Source: Apis mellifera
Taxonomy: Eukaryota > Arthropoda > Insecta > Hymenoptera > Apidae
Direction: 5' to 3'
Assembly (NCBI RefSeq): GCF_003254395.2
Contig: NC_037649.1
Coordinates: forward strand, 5,055,032-5,119,031
DNA length: 64,000 nucleotides
The position numbers and the translations under genes were made by a program. The notes under the pieces were generated by a model. The model was not told the DNA's origin, did no database searches, and was given only the letters and a program-made list of their open reading frames with translations. Of this stretch, positions 51,193 through 64,000 are shown piece after piece; position 1 is the stretch's first letter, and the number at the start of each line of letters is the position of its first letter.

Positions 51193-51519
51193 CATTCGTT
51201 TACACGTTTTATCACGAGGCTAGATCCGAATACAGCGGTAAGCTAGGATGCTGAGTTGACACCTAATCAACCGGATTCAACGATCAAACGACATGAAATA
51301 CAATCCTTGCCACGGTATAAATCGCAATCAACGCGTGTACCTCGGGTCGTGGTGAAACGATTTAAGGTTGTGCGCGCGCGATATTTCCATCGAGGCGATG
51401 ATCCACCTTTGAAAATCTCTAGAAAGAATCTAAAAAGGTGGAGAGGGATCCGATCCGGGGATGTAACAACGATCCTCGATGGAGAAAACGAGCGAGGAAA
51501 TTACACGGTGAAGAAGATC

Positions 51520-51541
51520 GAGAGAGAGAGAGAGAGAGAGG
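51520..51541. repeat. (GA)n microsatellite
   Basis: About ten to eleven GA units in intron 2. A shorter GA run is at 1894-1912. Confidence 0.95.
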
Positions 51542-54500
51542 AGAAAAAGGAAGATCGCGCGGCATTCTGTCTGCGAAAGGGAAACTCATGGTTATCGAGG
51601 GATATCGCGTGATCCGAGTTGGCGAAACTTCGCTCGAATGAGCTTTCGTGCTCCTCGAAGCATGATGCTTCGTGGTGTCGCGATAAAAACTCGTTCCCTG
51701 CCGATGAAGAAAAAAAGAAAGGAAGAAGGAACTGACCGAAAGAATCGAGAGGAGAAACCACGGCGGAACCACCTTCGTTTCAGACAGAGTCGAGACGAAT
51801 TAGGAGGAGAGCGAAATGATGATCTAGTTTTCACTTTTTCCTAAAGGGCGATCCTTTTTCTTTTCTCTTTCCTTTTACAACGCATGATGAATTTCTGTTT
51901 AAACTTAGCTCGTTTGAAAATGCTTTATTATGATCCACGAATCTGCTTTTTCTTAACCGGTTATTTGCGTTTTCAAAGTTGGTTCGGAATTAATGTATTT
52001 TTGTTTAAAATCAAAAAAGTAATAACATTTGCACAAACTTCATTTTTCTTTTTATAAAGATCTATTTTTATTTTGTTAAAATTAATTCTTTGTTTGAAAC
52101 TTGTATATATTTCTTAATAGATACAACTTCTAAACCGTTACTTTGAATTAAATTAAATTTGTTATTAATCATGATAATTAAGTAGGATAGACAGTAATTA
52201 AAATTGTGTCATTTCTCGCTCGACAATTAATTATAACAAATTGAATCAAGGAATTCGTCGTCGTTGAAGATGAATCGTAGAAAGAAAATTGTAATTATGA
52301 TGGACGAGAAAAGGACTCTCGTAACTTGCGTCACGAGTAATTGGTTCTCGAACTTCATCACCTTGGTGGAAAGCGATGGTTTTCGCGAGTACAGATCCAT
52401 AACTCGTATTGTTTCTGTTCGTTCGACGTGGTGCACGTATATACGACGTGATTGCCGGCAATCAGAGCACCGTTAACGAGGGTACTGTTTTGGAAAATTT
52501 GTATGAATATCGGCTCGTACCTTTTGAAAGTGCACTTTCACTCTCTCCAATTACGAATCCGTTGGAAACCTGAATCGGTACACATAGATCTTCCCTCCCC
52601 GTGCGCTTTTCATCCCGCTGTGTGTTTCGTTTAAATACGCAAACATTCTGCTGGCTAGCCAGCCCCGGTGTACTGGGTGTCGTTTATGACTCAAAATGAA
52701 ACGGTTCGTTCAGTTTCGTCCGCCGTGGCTTTCCACTATAATTCATGCTAACCTTATTACATCTTCGAAAAATAATATCTCTCGTAATATTTATCGAATG
52801 TTTGCATAAATTACGAATCTCATTCTCTGGGAAGAAGAATCGATCGAATAATCTTTGAAACATATGGAAATTTACATTTTTCTTCTATATTTTTCAAACT
52901 AACAGAGGAAAATATATTCATGATTTTTAACGGCGAATAAAAATGTTTCCTTTAAAACCTGAGATTGATTTTTATTAAGCATTTCTTTTTTCTCGAAAAA
53001 GTAAATCTTAGTGTATTAACAAGAAAAAAAGTATCTAAAAGCATCCTTCATTAACTTTGATCGATATTTTATGAAAAAAGGTACAATTTTTCGGGAGATG
53101 TTTCAACTCTTGTAGATCTCTCTCGTAGAAGGTAGAAAATTCCCAGACACCCTATAAAGATGGAACCCGAGGTTCGCAAGGCCGTCTATATGTACGACAC
53201 TCTGTGAAGATTGCCGATTCTCGTTAAGATGCAACGATAACAGGCAACGTGGTCTCGAAAGTAAACGGACGTTGTTATACTCGCACAAGATAAACCAGCA
53301 CTCTTTGCATCATGTTCCTTTAGACAAACGAGAGGCTTTATCCTTCTCCTCTTATTAAGCGCGCCTCGGCGACGTGCCCAGATTTCTGTCCGGCTCCATT
53401 GGTATTTATGTGTCTAACGCGGTAAAAGTAAAAGGCCCATTTATTACAAATCTGTTAGGGGGTTCCACGATAAACAATCAGGTGAAAACTCGCGCGAGCA
53501 GGGAAATAATTGGGCGCGTGCTCTCCTCGCCGGCTGATGGATGCCTTTTCTTTTCTCCCGTCCATGAAAATTGTAAATTTTAAAAATAAAAGACTCCAAG
53601 TTGAAATATAATTCTTCTAAGAGGATTCTTAATTATTTATCATGTTCAATTTAAATAAAAAGATTCTGAATCTGTATCAAAGGAATTATTACTTAAATAG
53701 ATATATTTTAAAAATTGATCACGATTTCATCGAACGGAAAAAAGAATTACGAATCCACAAAGAATTTGAGACAGATATTTAAGGGTTGGCACGTTGAAAT
53801 ATCCCTGTCCAACGAGGAAACATATTTCACGTTCGAGAAGGTGTATATACGAGGAGAAAGACGCGTACGATCCAGTTCCCATGGATATTCGAACGTGTGT
53901 GTGTATATATATACACACATAGACTTTGCACGATTTTGCGCCGCAATGGATATTTGTTATTCATAAGCCTGCTAGTATAACTTCTGGCCGGCTTCTCGTT
54001 TGCCGATACTGACCTGCACCACCCGAGGCGTTGCTCGTGCACGCCAGTTTAGATCCGAGATTTCGTATCATCGTCGAGTCTCTAAATTTCCATAAATTCT
54101 ATCCCCAATTGATCATTATAATTGCGAGCACGTTACGTCGAGAATCGTCACAAATATGACGAAATGTCTCTACCGTTGGAATTGTTTGAACTAAATTCAC
54201 TGAATCTAATTTCTCGAGAAATAAAAATAAGAATAATTATTTTATCACTAGGTTTGCAGAATAAATAGATTCATTTCTTTATTATACAAAGTTTATCAAT
54301 ACGAGCTAATTAATTAATATTATTTATATCGATGTAACAGAAGTTTGGTCAATCAATTTTGTTTCATTAGGATAATTGAACGTTAATAAAGCAAGATCTT
54401 TTCAATTATTTATTACAATAATTTTTCTTTCTTACGCTTCGTAACGGGTTTAACCCAAATGAACGTAACATTCTCGAATTATTTTACATCGAACAGAGCG

Positions 54501-56551
54501 TCCAAAGATCCCCTCAAATGTAGGCTAACAGTTTGGCGTGATTCCAGCACGAGAATCGTGGGGGGACTCGTGCTTTAATTTTCATCCTCGTGATTCGCAT
54601 TGGATTCGCCGATTTTCATGCGACTGGGCGGAATAATTGCGACCTCCCACCCTCCTTGAAAACCTTTTATAGCAGCCGTCGTCCCAATTGCGACGCACGG
54701 ATCCAACAAATAGGATAGACTATTCGCGATTCTGCTGGAAATTCGATTGAACTCGTTTCACCGGCCTCGAACAATCAAACTGTTGCGCCGGTGGTAGACC
54801 GTGGAATAGAGTTCTCTCGATGAGAGCGCGCGTCCAAAACCCGATTAAACCCTTCCATCGCTACCCCTGTTGTTACATGAAATTTCTCAAATGCGATACG
54901 ATTGTTGCAAGATTATTGGAACAGTATCCATCCATTATGCCAAATCAAATGAAGCTTGTTCAATTTGGGATGACATGAACATGTACGCGTCATTTTCTAA
55001 GAAAGAAAAAGAATTTTTTTTTTTGCACAACTATTTTCTAAAAATATTATAATATACAGAGATTTCTTTTGTATATATAAATATATGTATTCTATGAAAA
55101 TTTTGTTCTCTCTCTGGCTCTGACTTATTTGAGTATGAAAATGATAGAAAATAGGGAAGATTATATACGCGTCTTGGTTTTGAAAAAGAAATTGCGACGA
55201 AGTTCGGCAATCTCGGTGGTCGATCGCGCTTGTAAAACAATATTCCGTTCCTCTAATGTATTTCATTGTTCCGAGTAAAAGATATCCGCATCGGGGTTTC
55301 TTGTCACCGTGCCACGGAACAATGTCCGATCGGGTATGAAGATTTAATCGCGAATTCACAATTGCCTTCGACTCGTCTCCGTGGCATCGATTCGCGGCCC
55401 GCTCGTAGATCACCGGCCAAATCTCATTCGTGGATCTTCCAGATCTTGCCTCGTCTCCGCACAATTTTATTACTTTAAACGCCTGTACACGATAAAGTTC
55501 CAGATAAAGTATCTGCATTTCACTCCCGGATATATATATGTATAAAATTTAGCAATTTCTCCTTAGCATTGTTACTTTCATCGTTCTCAGTATCTGAGAT
55601 TTTGCGAATATTACGACTCGGCATGGCGTAAAAGCTTATTAACGCGTGATAACGTAATAACACGAAGTCGGGTCCTAATTAAAAATAGGAGAACAATCGC
55701 CTAACTCGTGCCTCTCTATTTTCTCTCACCGACTCTCTAAAGAAGATTCCAATATTCCTCTGATATTCTTCTGTGTCTCCCTTCAAGACATTCACTCTTC
55801 ACGAATCGGATAATTCCAAGCTGAATAACACCCACGTGAGAATGGAAGAACAAATTCACGAAATGGTTGCGCAATGCTCGAGTTGAAAACTCGTTGCTTT
55901 TGACTTTTACCCGTTCGAGTAGTGCCTATGAGTGATGTAAGAACGAGTGTGTCGAACAGATTGGAAACGGTATTTGAAATTGCACGCGCGTGAGTAAGTA
56001 GTAAAAAAAAGTATTCGAATTATTGGGACTATTGATTGAACAATCCTTTTTCTCTGTTCAAGAGAAATGTTGGAAATATATAAAAATAGTCAAGATGATG
56101 CATGTATTATTATTTATATTGTTACATTTATTGATATATTATTAATTTTTCTCTTATTCATCCATTTCTAGCATTGCAAATTGCTCGACACATCGAACAC
56201 GACACACTGTTAAGTTAAAAACAATATTCAACATTTGCACATCTTAACAGAAGATAAATGTCCACTCTCGACGAAGTGGCTTTATAGTACGCGTTTTATA
56301 ATACATTTAAGATATATCTTTTGTATTTTACAGTTATTACGTTCTATTCTGAAACATGGGTTTTAACGAGTAATAATCCTATCTATTAAAAATTTTCATA
56401 CTTTCGAACACTTTCGCACACGTTCGTTCGTGTAACGTAAGAAATTTTGTGAGGTAATAAAGACGACACCTAAGCCTAAGTCGTAATATCCTCCTTGTTG
56501 TTACAATATACAAAATTAAGAGAGAAAATTCGAAAGTTCCGGAATGGCAGA

Positions 56552-56572
56552 CTTTCTTTCTTTCTTTCTTTC
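56552..56572. repeat. (TTTC)n microsatellite
   Basis: About five tetranucleotide units in intron 2. A GAAA run of the complementary type is at 11341-11360, and a CATC run lies at 60899-60916. Confidence 0.95.
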
Positions 56573-59119
56573 GCCCGAAATCGTGGAAAAACGATACGCA
56601 AAAGCTGCAAGGTCGCCACTATACTTTCCTTAACACACAACACTGGCGAAACACCTGTTTGCATAGTTGCGTCCTTGAATGTCTGAAGATCGCGCGCAAG
56701 TATTCTCTAACGGCGGCTACTCGTAGAGCAGAGAAGTGGTAGCTCCAAGTGGATTTCCATGTCTTGCTTTCACCCGTGCGATGTCCTTTGGAATCGAGTG
56801 GCTTGTCGTCGACGAAGAGGAAGGAAGAAGAAAGGGAATAAGAGTATCGCGATACGAAGAAAAGAAAAAATACGCGTATTTTTAAGCGTATCTCGTTTGC
56901 GAAATTTCCTTCCAAATCCATCGGATTAAATGAAATTTAAAGCGAGAGAATCAAAAGTAAATCTTTCGCAACCGCGTCGTAAAAATGTCCAACGACCGTA
57001 CCATGAATTAACATTAGTTTCAACCGAGTTTCTTTTTCGCGATCTACGGGCAGTCGATGATTTTTAAGAAAGAAACAGGAGGAAATTTCGGGGGAGTTTG
57101 CCGAGATTGTTACGATAAACGTCGCGAGGATGGCCACTAAACACTTGCATTTAACGCGGTTTCTTAACGATTTTACAACGCTTCTTGGAAAAATACGCGT
57201 GTAAATCTCTCCGCGTACAAGCAGGATTCGTCAGGGCGGACAAGTGAGTAATCTCAGAATGTTTCATGGATACCACGTGCGTACATGACACGTGATGCGT
57301 GTCTCATTGTGAAACTTAATGACAAAATTCGGGCAAAATTTACGAAACTTACGAAAATAACCGCGAATAATTTATTCATCAACGGGACGAATTCGTTGGT
57401 ATATAAAAAAAAAAAAGAAAAATTTGTATATTGAAAAGTAAATACGAACGATATAACGAATATCATACAATCGTAACATTCATCTTTGGAGGATACATTC
57501 TCATTATTGAAACAACAGTTATAGAAATGTCGATTGAAAATTATTTATTTTCCAAGTAACGCAAGCCCTCGTCATTGCTGAATAAAAAATGCCACGATTT
57601 CGATAAAATTGTTGCGAGCAACAGGTGACACGATTACACAAGAGAGCTAGGCTACCAACCTGTCCATCGAGGTGAGAGGCGTGGCAAGAAGGTTGGGTAA
57701 AAGGGGACGGGCGGCCGAACTCGAAGCTCATTAATGCCATATGTAGGCTAATGTCAAGAAAGCATGACAGATCTCGTAAATGCGCTCCGTGTGATTGATG
57801 ACGCGCATCATCGCGCCCACTTTATAACGTCCAATTTAATACGTGAGACCGATCCGCCACTCGAATTGCTTGTTAACGTGTAATAATCCATAATTCGATC
57901 GATTCGAACAATTTTCGATTCGAGTCGGGATCTCCGACACTTATGGCGCAACAACGCGTTGGAGGAGGCGAAGTTGGCAAAAATTCTCCTGGAAATTAAC
58001 TTCTAAAACTCCTGGCGTCTGAAAGACTGGAAGGCTTTTTTTTTTTCTATCCACGTTCTTTCTACCTGTTCTAATAACGACACGTGCGATCGTCTCGAGA
58101 ATATGTCGGTTCGTCGAACGCGGGACAGACTTGAACCTGGCCTGACAACTGTCGATTTCACTTTCGAACGATCGTGTAATGGGAAAAATTATTCCACTCA
58201 GACGGAATTAGTTTTCCCAGTCGCGATGATTTCGTCGCTTTAACTTTGATTTGCAAAATATGTGAGTGGCAAGGATAGATTGATGAAAATATTAAAATAA
58301 AAGTGGTTATTATTTCTTTATATATGTTTGAAATAAAATTTTAACAAGTTTTCTGAACTCTCACAAATATATCTCGGTTCATCCATACCAAGATTGTCGA
58401 ATAGTTGGCAAGTATCGTTATATCTTGTTAATAGCACTCGAATCCCGTGTAAAATGTATCTCTCGCGTCGAATTAAATGTAGATTTATATCTCGATCCCA
58501 TCAAGAGCAAGCAAGCACGGTTAAAATTACCGTTTAAATATCATCAAACGTGTCCGAGAGAACGTTTTCTGCTCGCCGATAAAATTCTGCTCGCGGGTAA
58601 AATTGCGTAAACCGATTGCGACAAGCGAAATGCGCGAAAACCGAGAAACCTTTTAAATTTCGTCGACGCGACGCGGGGCTCGTTAAAACGATTTTCTAAT
58701 TAAAACGCGTGTCGAATCACTCATGCTGGCGCCTTCTAACACTCGAGACACGTGGAGTTAGTTCGATCAAGAACCGAAGATATATCGTCACCGCGCGTTT
58801 GCACGTGGAAATACGAAGCTTGTTATTAATATCGGCCACGATTCCGTCGTTATCCTTGATACATTGAAGCCGATAACCGGGGCATAAATTCACCAACTAT
58901 CGGCGAACGTGTTCCTCGCAATGAGGCCCGGCGCAAGTGAGAAATTTCCTCTGCCAACTGGAAACACTGGATCTTTTGTACAACGTCCCTAGCCTGGCCT
59001 ATAATTTTATACAACGCAATGCGTTTCGATCTTTTCCACAGTAATTTATTAAAATACAATTTCTTCACCGTGGAATAATCTATGCGAAAATCGGTTATTC
59101 TCGATGGACTGCATCGTTC

Positions 59120-59545
59120 CTTCAATTAAAGAAATTATTTTAATTTGCTTTTAAATCTTCTTTCATATTTATATTAAAATAAGTAATTCTAAAATTTATT
59201 GAAGCTCATATTATACCTTGAATATATTATATTTTGATTTGAATTATTATTTTCTAAAATATCTCTAACTTAAATAAATTCAGACCAGTTAAAACAATAT
59301 ATAAATTTAAACTCAAGTTGATCCTATCGTGGACTATCATTATTAATCGACAAACATTTTTGATTAGATATAAAGATCCTACATTTAATCACTTAATATA
59401 TTTATTTATCTTTTTCTAATAGGGTATCTAATCTAGGATACTTATTAATAAAGAAGAAGAAATTCAAATGATCTGATGGATATTTCATATAACTATAATT
59501 TTAAATTATATTTTTATTGTACTTAAAATATTTATGGAAAAAGCA
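59120..59545 (-). pseudogene. NUMT: nuclear fragment of mitochondrial 12S rRNA (rrnS)
   Basis: On the minus strand, conserved small-subunit rRNA landmarks occur in the right order. GATTAGATACCC is at 59422-59433. TGATAGTCCACGATAGG follows at about 59324-59340, then TATTCAAGGTATAATATGAG near 59205-59224, then a GAAAG..GATTTAAAAGCAAATT stretch near 59140-59165. The order and approximate spacing match the 3' half of insect 12S rRNA, with some shortening and many substitutions, and no terminal AAGTACACATTGCCC is present. The 5' limit (high coordinates) is uncertain. It is a fossil insertion inside ko intron 2 and not a functional rRNA gene. Confidence 0.75.
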
Positions 59546-62500
59546 GGAATAATTTTGACTTGTGCCAAAGTTTTTTTTATTAAATTTTAAAATTATTGAA
59601 AGAATTTGAGATATGCCTAAAAATTTCGAGGATCAATTTTGCAGATTAGTTATAATAATTTTTCATTCTTTCTTATCACGAGATGTATTTCGAATGCATT
59701 CGATATTAAATTTTGAATAATTGCCATATTTCTTTTGAATGAAGTATCTTGTATTAAACTTTTATGTTACTTATAATAATTAGACCAAATATATTTATTT
59801 ATCTATCCTCTTAATCTTAATTAAAGGTCTAAAAACGAGAGGAGAAAAAAAATTCTTCATAAACAGATAAATTTACGTTTTCCATCCTCGTCTAATGCAT
59901 CTTAGAACGACTCATAGAAATCGAAACTATATATATATTGAAACAGGTCCAGCAATCGAGAGATTACAAAACTCCCTCTTTCTGATAACAATTTCAATTT
60001 GCCCGCATAATATTCGCTCCGAATGGAAACGTATCCTGTTGCGCGTACAAGGAAATGGATCGCCGCGTTCCCATCCCGTTTCCAGCCTTGCTCCATAAAT
60101 CATATATCTGTTTGCTTACAAACCTACAAAAAAAAAACGATGATAATTGCACGGTCGATAGCGCGGAATAGAAACGGCGGATAATTCCGAATTCAATAAC
60201 TCAAACCTGACACGCCGGCTAAATTGTATCGCGCTAAAAACGGCAACGATCCTTTCAAGATTGCACAACTTGGTTACCTAGAAAGAAACAATAGAGGAGG
60301 CGAAGCAATAAAACTATCTTAATGACGGAGGAGGGTTTGTTGCTCGTGGCACGGCGTGACCCAATGCTTCATCGTGGCGAAAATGCTCGCTAATTATCGC
60401 TAAAAACCGCCGATTTTACCAAAGATATCAAATAGAATTTATCTGGTGTTTATCCCGAAAGGGTGGAAACTATCCCATTATCGAAAACGTACGTCCCGTA
60501 GATCATGGTTTGTAAGCCAGTTTTAAATTTTTTTTCTTCTTCTTCGACATGAGTAATTTTGCGCAAACTTGGACGAATTTGCATGGAACAATACATTTTA
60601 AATTAATGTACAAATCGTGACTGTTGAGTGATTTATTAGTTATTACTTACTATCATTATCAAGGATTATTTATTAATCATTGTAATATTGGAAATAATTG
60701 GATGGTGCAATATTTGTGGTACAGTGATTGATGAGCATTATCAGGGATCGAAAATCGATATTAGTATACGTGTTTACGAGCCTCGTTGAAGAATGGTCGA
60801 TTTTGATACGAGGATACATGAGAATAATAACTTTCCACGAGCTAAATGTTACACCTATTGATATTCAGAGATGAAATGATGTAACCACTTACAAATTGTC
60901 CATCCATCCATCCATCATAGTGTTCAGAATAAATAAAACTGTATGAAATTTAATTAATTATTATTTGACGAACCAAAAATGAAAAGGAATACACATCAAC
61001 ACCAGAGATGATTACGTCTAACCGCTTTTAAAAATAATTAACTCGCCAATTAACTCGACGTTTTCCCCTTCCAGAAATATTTAAACTCTACCAGTTTAAA
61101 CTCCCTCGAAGAATGTACACTCAATATTCACGATCGAAGAAGGTAGTATCTCGTCGATAGTAACAAACGTATTTGGCGAACGAGGAGACGCCATTTCCAG
61201 CAACGGACTATATCAGATATACATAGGATTCCGGCGGCTACGCCCTTATCGGAAAGAGTTAATGGTACCGGTACACGCGGCGCGACCTCAGACGGCGGAA
61301 TCCAGGCTAGCAGTCGATTCTCATGGCCTCTCTCGTATCCTCGTTCCGGTCGACGAAAAATCCCCAACATCGAGGGATTCGTTTTAATTAAATGACGACT
61401 GCTCTCTACCCGTCCTATTCTCTCAGATCTACTACTACTTTGACTACCATCTTAGGAAACTTCTTCTAAACATTCCTGTTAACGTTTTCACAAATGGCGT
61501 GTGACAGAAAGAAAGAAATTTGCGATTTATCACGAGCGAATTTAAATTAAAAAATATTTTAGAATATTTTATTTAATGTTAAATCTGTGATTGAATTTCT
61601 TTATTTTTTTAAAAAAACTTTTAGTCAACTACTTGATTTAATACTTGATTATATAAAATTACACGATTAAATAAAAAGAAAAAAGGAAGAAATCTAATCG
61701 CGAACGTATCACAGATTAAGCTGTTGAAAGAAATCTTAAACCGATAAACTGGAGTTAGTAAATTTCAGTCCCACCTTACCTGTCAGACTATCCTCGAGGT
61801 AATTCGTTGTGAACTTTGCAAAATTATTTGCTTAACCTCGATACATGCTATTTAAAACGAGCGTGTCGAACGTTACGTTTTCATTGCATGCAATTGGTAA
61901 CGCGCGCGTAGGGGCAGCGTAATGGCAACAAACAAGTTGTACATAAATTTGTTAAACCTTAGACAAAGCTGGCCTGTAGTATCATCGAATCTCTGAGCGA
62001 CATTTTGCAATCTATGCACAGCCCTATATATACAGAGAGCACAAAAAGTGTGAGAAATAAGCGGTCCAAGATCGCTAAGAGATAGTATAATTTAAAGTTA
62101 AAACGATCTAAAACGCCTTGTACGTATATTTTCATTCTTCTCGAATGGAACGAGACTGCCTGTGTTCGGTTTCGAAACACGAGATATTCAAATTATTCGA
62201 TACAAAGTTGCAAAAAGAGTATCGAGGGACAAATTAAACTGCTTATGCTCGGAATCATCATCGTTTATTTTATACAATTTAATCGAGAAAGATTGGAACG
62301 AGATACACTGTACAAGGATACGATAAAATGGATAATAGATTTTCGACAATGTACATACTTTCTCAATCTCGCATTGGAAACTCGGAGACATTGTTGGCCG
62401 AAATACTTGACATATATTTTACATAATACAACATATTAACTAAGCATCAATAGAATATTTGAACAAATTTTAGTTGCATAAATATATCCCACTGCGATCT

Positions 62501-63450
62501 ACCCAAGACAAATATAAGCCTCATTTTTATAACGAATATTTGCCCTCCTCTTTAGAATGATTCGTTACTTGAAATTTTCTACTTTAAGCACATTGTGTAA
62601 CGATCCCGAAAGAAAATCGATGTACCTTTCACGTTACACGTCGATTTCGATTTAACAACAACTCTCATCTATCTTCTCCTTTCCCTTACGAAAAAATCGA
62701 AATTCAAGATTCCACAAAAAAGGAATAAAAACTGGCTCCACCAATCGAGAGATCTTTCGAAACACTTTCAATCCCTAGATACAATTGATTTATACGAATC
62801 AATCAAATAAAAAAAGAAAAAGAAGAGAGACTGTTGAAAATTGTACATAAAATTTCTCTGGTTCAGATATTCTCTGAAGAGAGAAAGACGCTCCTTCTCT
62901 CAAGTTTCGCAGGAGGCCTTAACCGACGATCATTAGGAACGCCGGGGGATCGTCCTCGACAACCGCATTGTCGCGACCCGGATCCAATCGCGGAATTCTC
63001 CCGGGAAGATCACGACTCCCATCACTCCTCGTGACTGTCGTTACTCAAAGGTTACCTACCTACTACACAGGCGACCCGTTTGCATCTGTGACGATGTCGG
63101 TCAGTAGTTCCTTCCGAATGTTCGAATGCGCAACATTCGAAGACAGGGGAGGGGAAAGGGTCCCTATTAATGCGGGTATTATTGGGCTGCCTCGAATAAT
63201 CGCGATGCGCACACGGTTTGTTTGACGGATAAGATGTACAAGTTTGTGAAAGTTTCGTGAAAATAATTCCTTTAGGGAACACGTGTGTGTACAGTTAGTC
63301 GTAAAAGTCTGAATATTATTTTATGCGAATTTATGCGAGTATGCGTTATTAAAATTACGAGTGATAATTTTATTTTGCCGCGCGTGAAATCTTCTACGTA
63401 CGGGTTAAAAGTAATTTTTTTTTTTCATCCTTAATGAGTTTCAACGAGAT

Positions 63451-63724
63451 ATCTGGATTACTTTGTTTCAATATAATATAAACAGTATTCTTAAACGAAA
63501 TATTATCAGATTTCGAAGAAAATTTCTGTATGGAAATAAATATAAATAAATATATATGTATATTACGATACAAATTTCTTTTTCATCTGGATTACTTTGT
63601 TCCAATATAAACAGTATTCTTAAACGAAATATTATCAGAAGTGTTCGAAGAAAAGAAGAAAATTTCTGTGTGGAAATAAATATAAATAAATATATATGTA
63701 TATTACAAATTTCTTTTTCATCAC
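63451..63724. repeat. Two-copy tandem duplication, unit about 134 bp
   Basis: ATCTGGATTACTTTGT, then AACAGTATTCTTAAACGAAA, TATTATCAGA and GGAAATAAATATAAATAAAT occur from 63451 and again from 63585. The copies differ by short indels (an extra ATAATATA in the first; an extra GTG and AAGAA in the second). No coding potential was seen. Confidence 0.9.
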
Positions 63725-64000
63725 GTCTGGACTATCCATATAAAAATAAAAAAAGACGATTTGACGAATTATTTATCGCGTAAGAATAAATAACATATAA
63801 TAAATGATGTACGCAGGATTTCACGAAAGGGTAAACTATTCTCGATTCCTTGGGATCTCACCGATGCGGTGGTGAAAGCTGACGAATTCACGGAAAGCCG
63901 GAGATTTGCATGAAATTTACAACGACGGGCAGGTCTTTTTGTCTCTCTTTCGATATCCGCGATTTTATTCCTCGAAAAGGTCGTGGGTACCCGTGATATG

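Larger units (their letters stand above)
40732..64000 (+). other. ko: ko intron 2, 5' portion (at least 23.3 kb, runs off the window)
   Basis: The interval begins at the GTAAGT donor of exon 2. None of its open frames resembles the VFPVQ/winged-helix segment that should follow, so exon 3 is inferred to lie outside the window. It holds pyrimidine-rich and CpG-rich DNA at 41030-42490, ATGCTAATG-centred modules, a CpG-rich palindromic patch at 47101-47240, an inverted-repeat element at 49802-50918, a 12S rRNA NUMT at about 59120-59545 and a tandem duplication near the end. A small unseen gene nested in the intron cannot be excluded. Confidence 0.65.

Noticed and set aside
54997..55518. 173-codon frame on the - strand
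   Set aside because: Its composition changes abruptly along the frame and its C-terminal part is AT-driven. No homology was recognised and a frame of similar length overlaps it on the other strand.
40732..64000. Search for the ko winged-helix exon downstream of exon 2
   Set aside because: No frame carries a VFPVQ-type start or a storkhead winged-helix pattern with a phase-1 acceptor, so no exon 3 is annotated.

Overview
The window looks like nuclear DNA of a honey bee (genus Apis) or a close relative. It is AT-rich but full of CpG dinucleotides, has very long introns and many (TA)n microsatellites. It also carries three nuclear copies of mitochondrial DNA (NUMTs) with the extreme AT bias of bee mitochondria. 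The species assignment is inferred from composition and from remembered bee mitochondrial sequence; I ran no search.

Only one protein-coding gene can be supported, on the + strand. It is the 5' part of the insect storkhead-box gene (vertebrate STOX1/STOX2, Drosophila knockout/ko, related to nematode HAM-1). Coding exon 1 (24589-24789) and coding exon 2 (40536-40731) join in phase 0. Together they encode the N-terminal storkhead block: an F..F..AN.KC.WNA core, then GVLMVGGPP and LRAAWARNVLRPP. Intron 1 is about 15.7 kb. Intron 2 fills the rest of the window (at least 23.3 kb), and the winged-helix and C-terminal exons must lie beyond position 64000. A strong acceptor just upstream of exon 1 implies at least one further 5' UTR exon that I could not place.

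Layout. 1-24531: upstream flank or 5' UTR intron, with a 2-copy tandem duplication (2505-3100), a second 2-copy duplication (17444-18013), a five-copy 177-bp array with an alternating A/B higher-order pattern (19101-19988) and a cox1 NUMT (about 21885-22402). 24532-24789: first visible ko exon, with a 10-codon upstream ORF. 24790-40535: intron 1, holding a CpG-rich block with a possible alternative first exon (30719-30828, also phase 0) and, at its 3' end, a cox3 NUMT that stops about 20 bases from the exon 2 acceptor. 40536-40731: exon 2. 40732-64000: intron 2, with a cluster of ATGCTAATG-centred modules (41.5-47.6 kb), an inverted-repeat element (49802-50918), a 12S rRNA NUMT (about 59120-59545) and a 134-bp tandem duplication (63451-63724).

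Nearly all other open frames look like chance frames in intronic or intergenic DNA. No tRNA, rRNA gene, CRISPR array or autonomous transposon was recognised.
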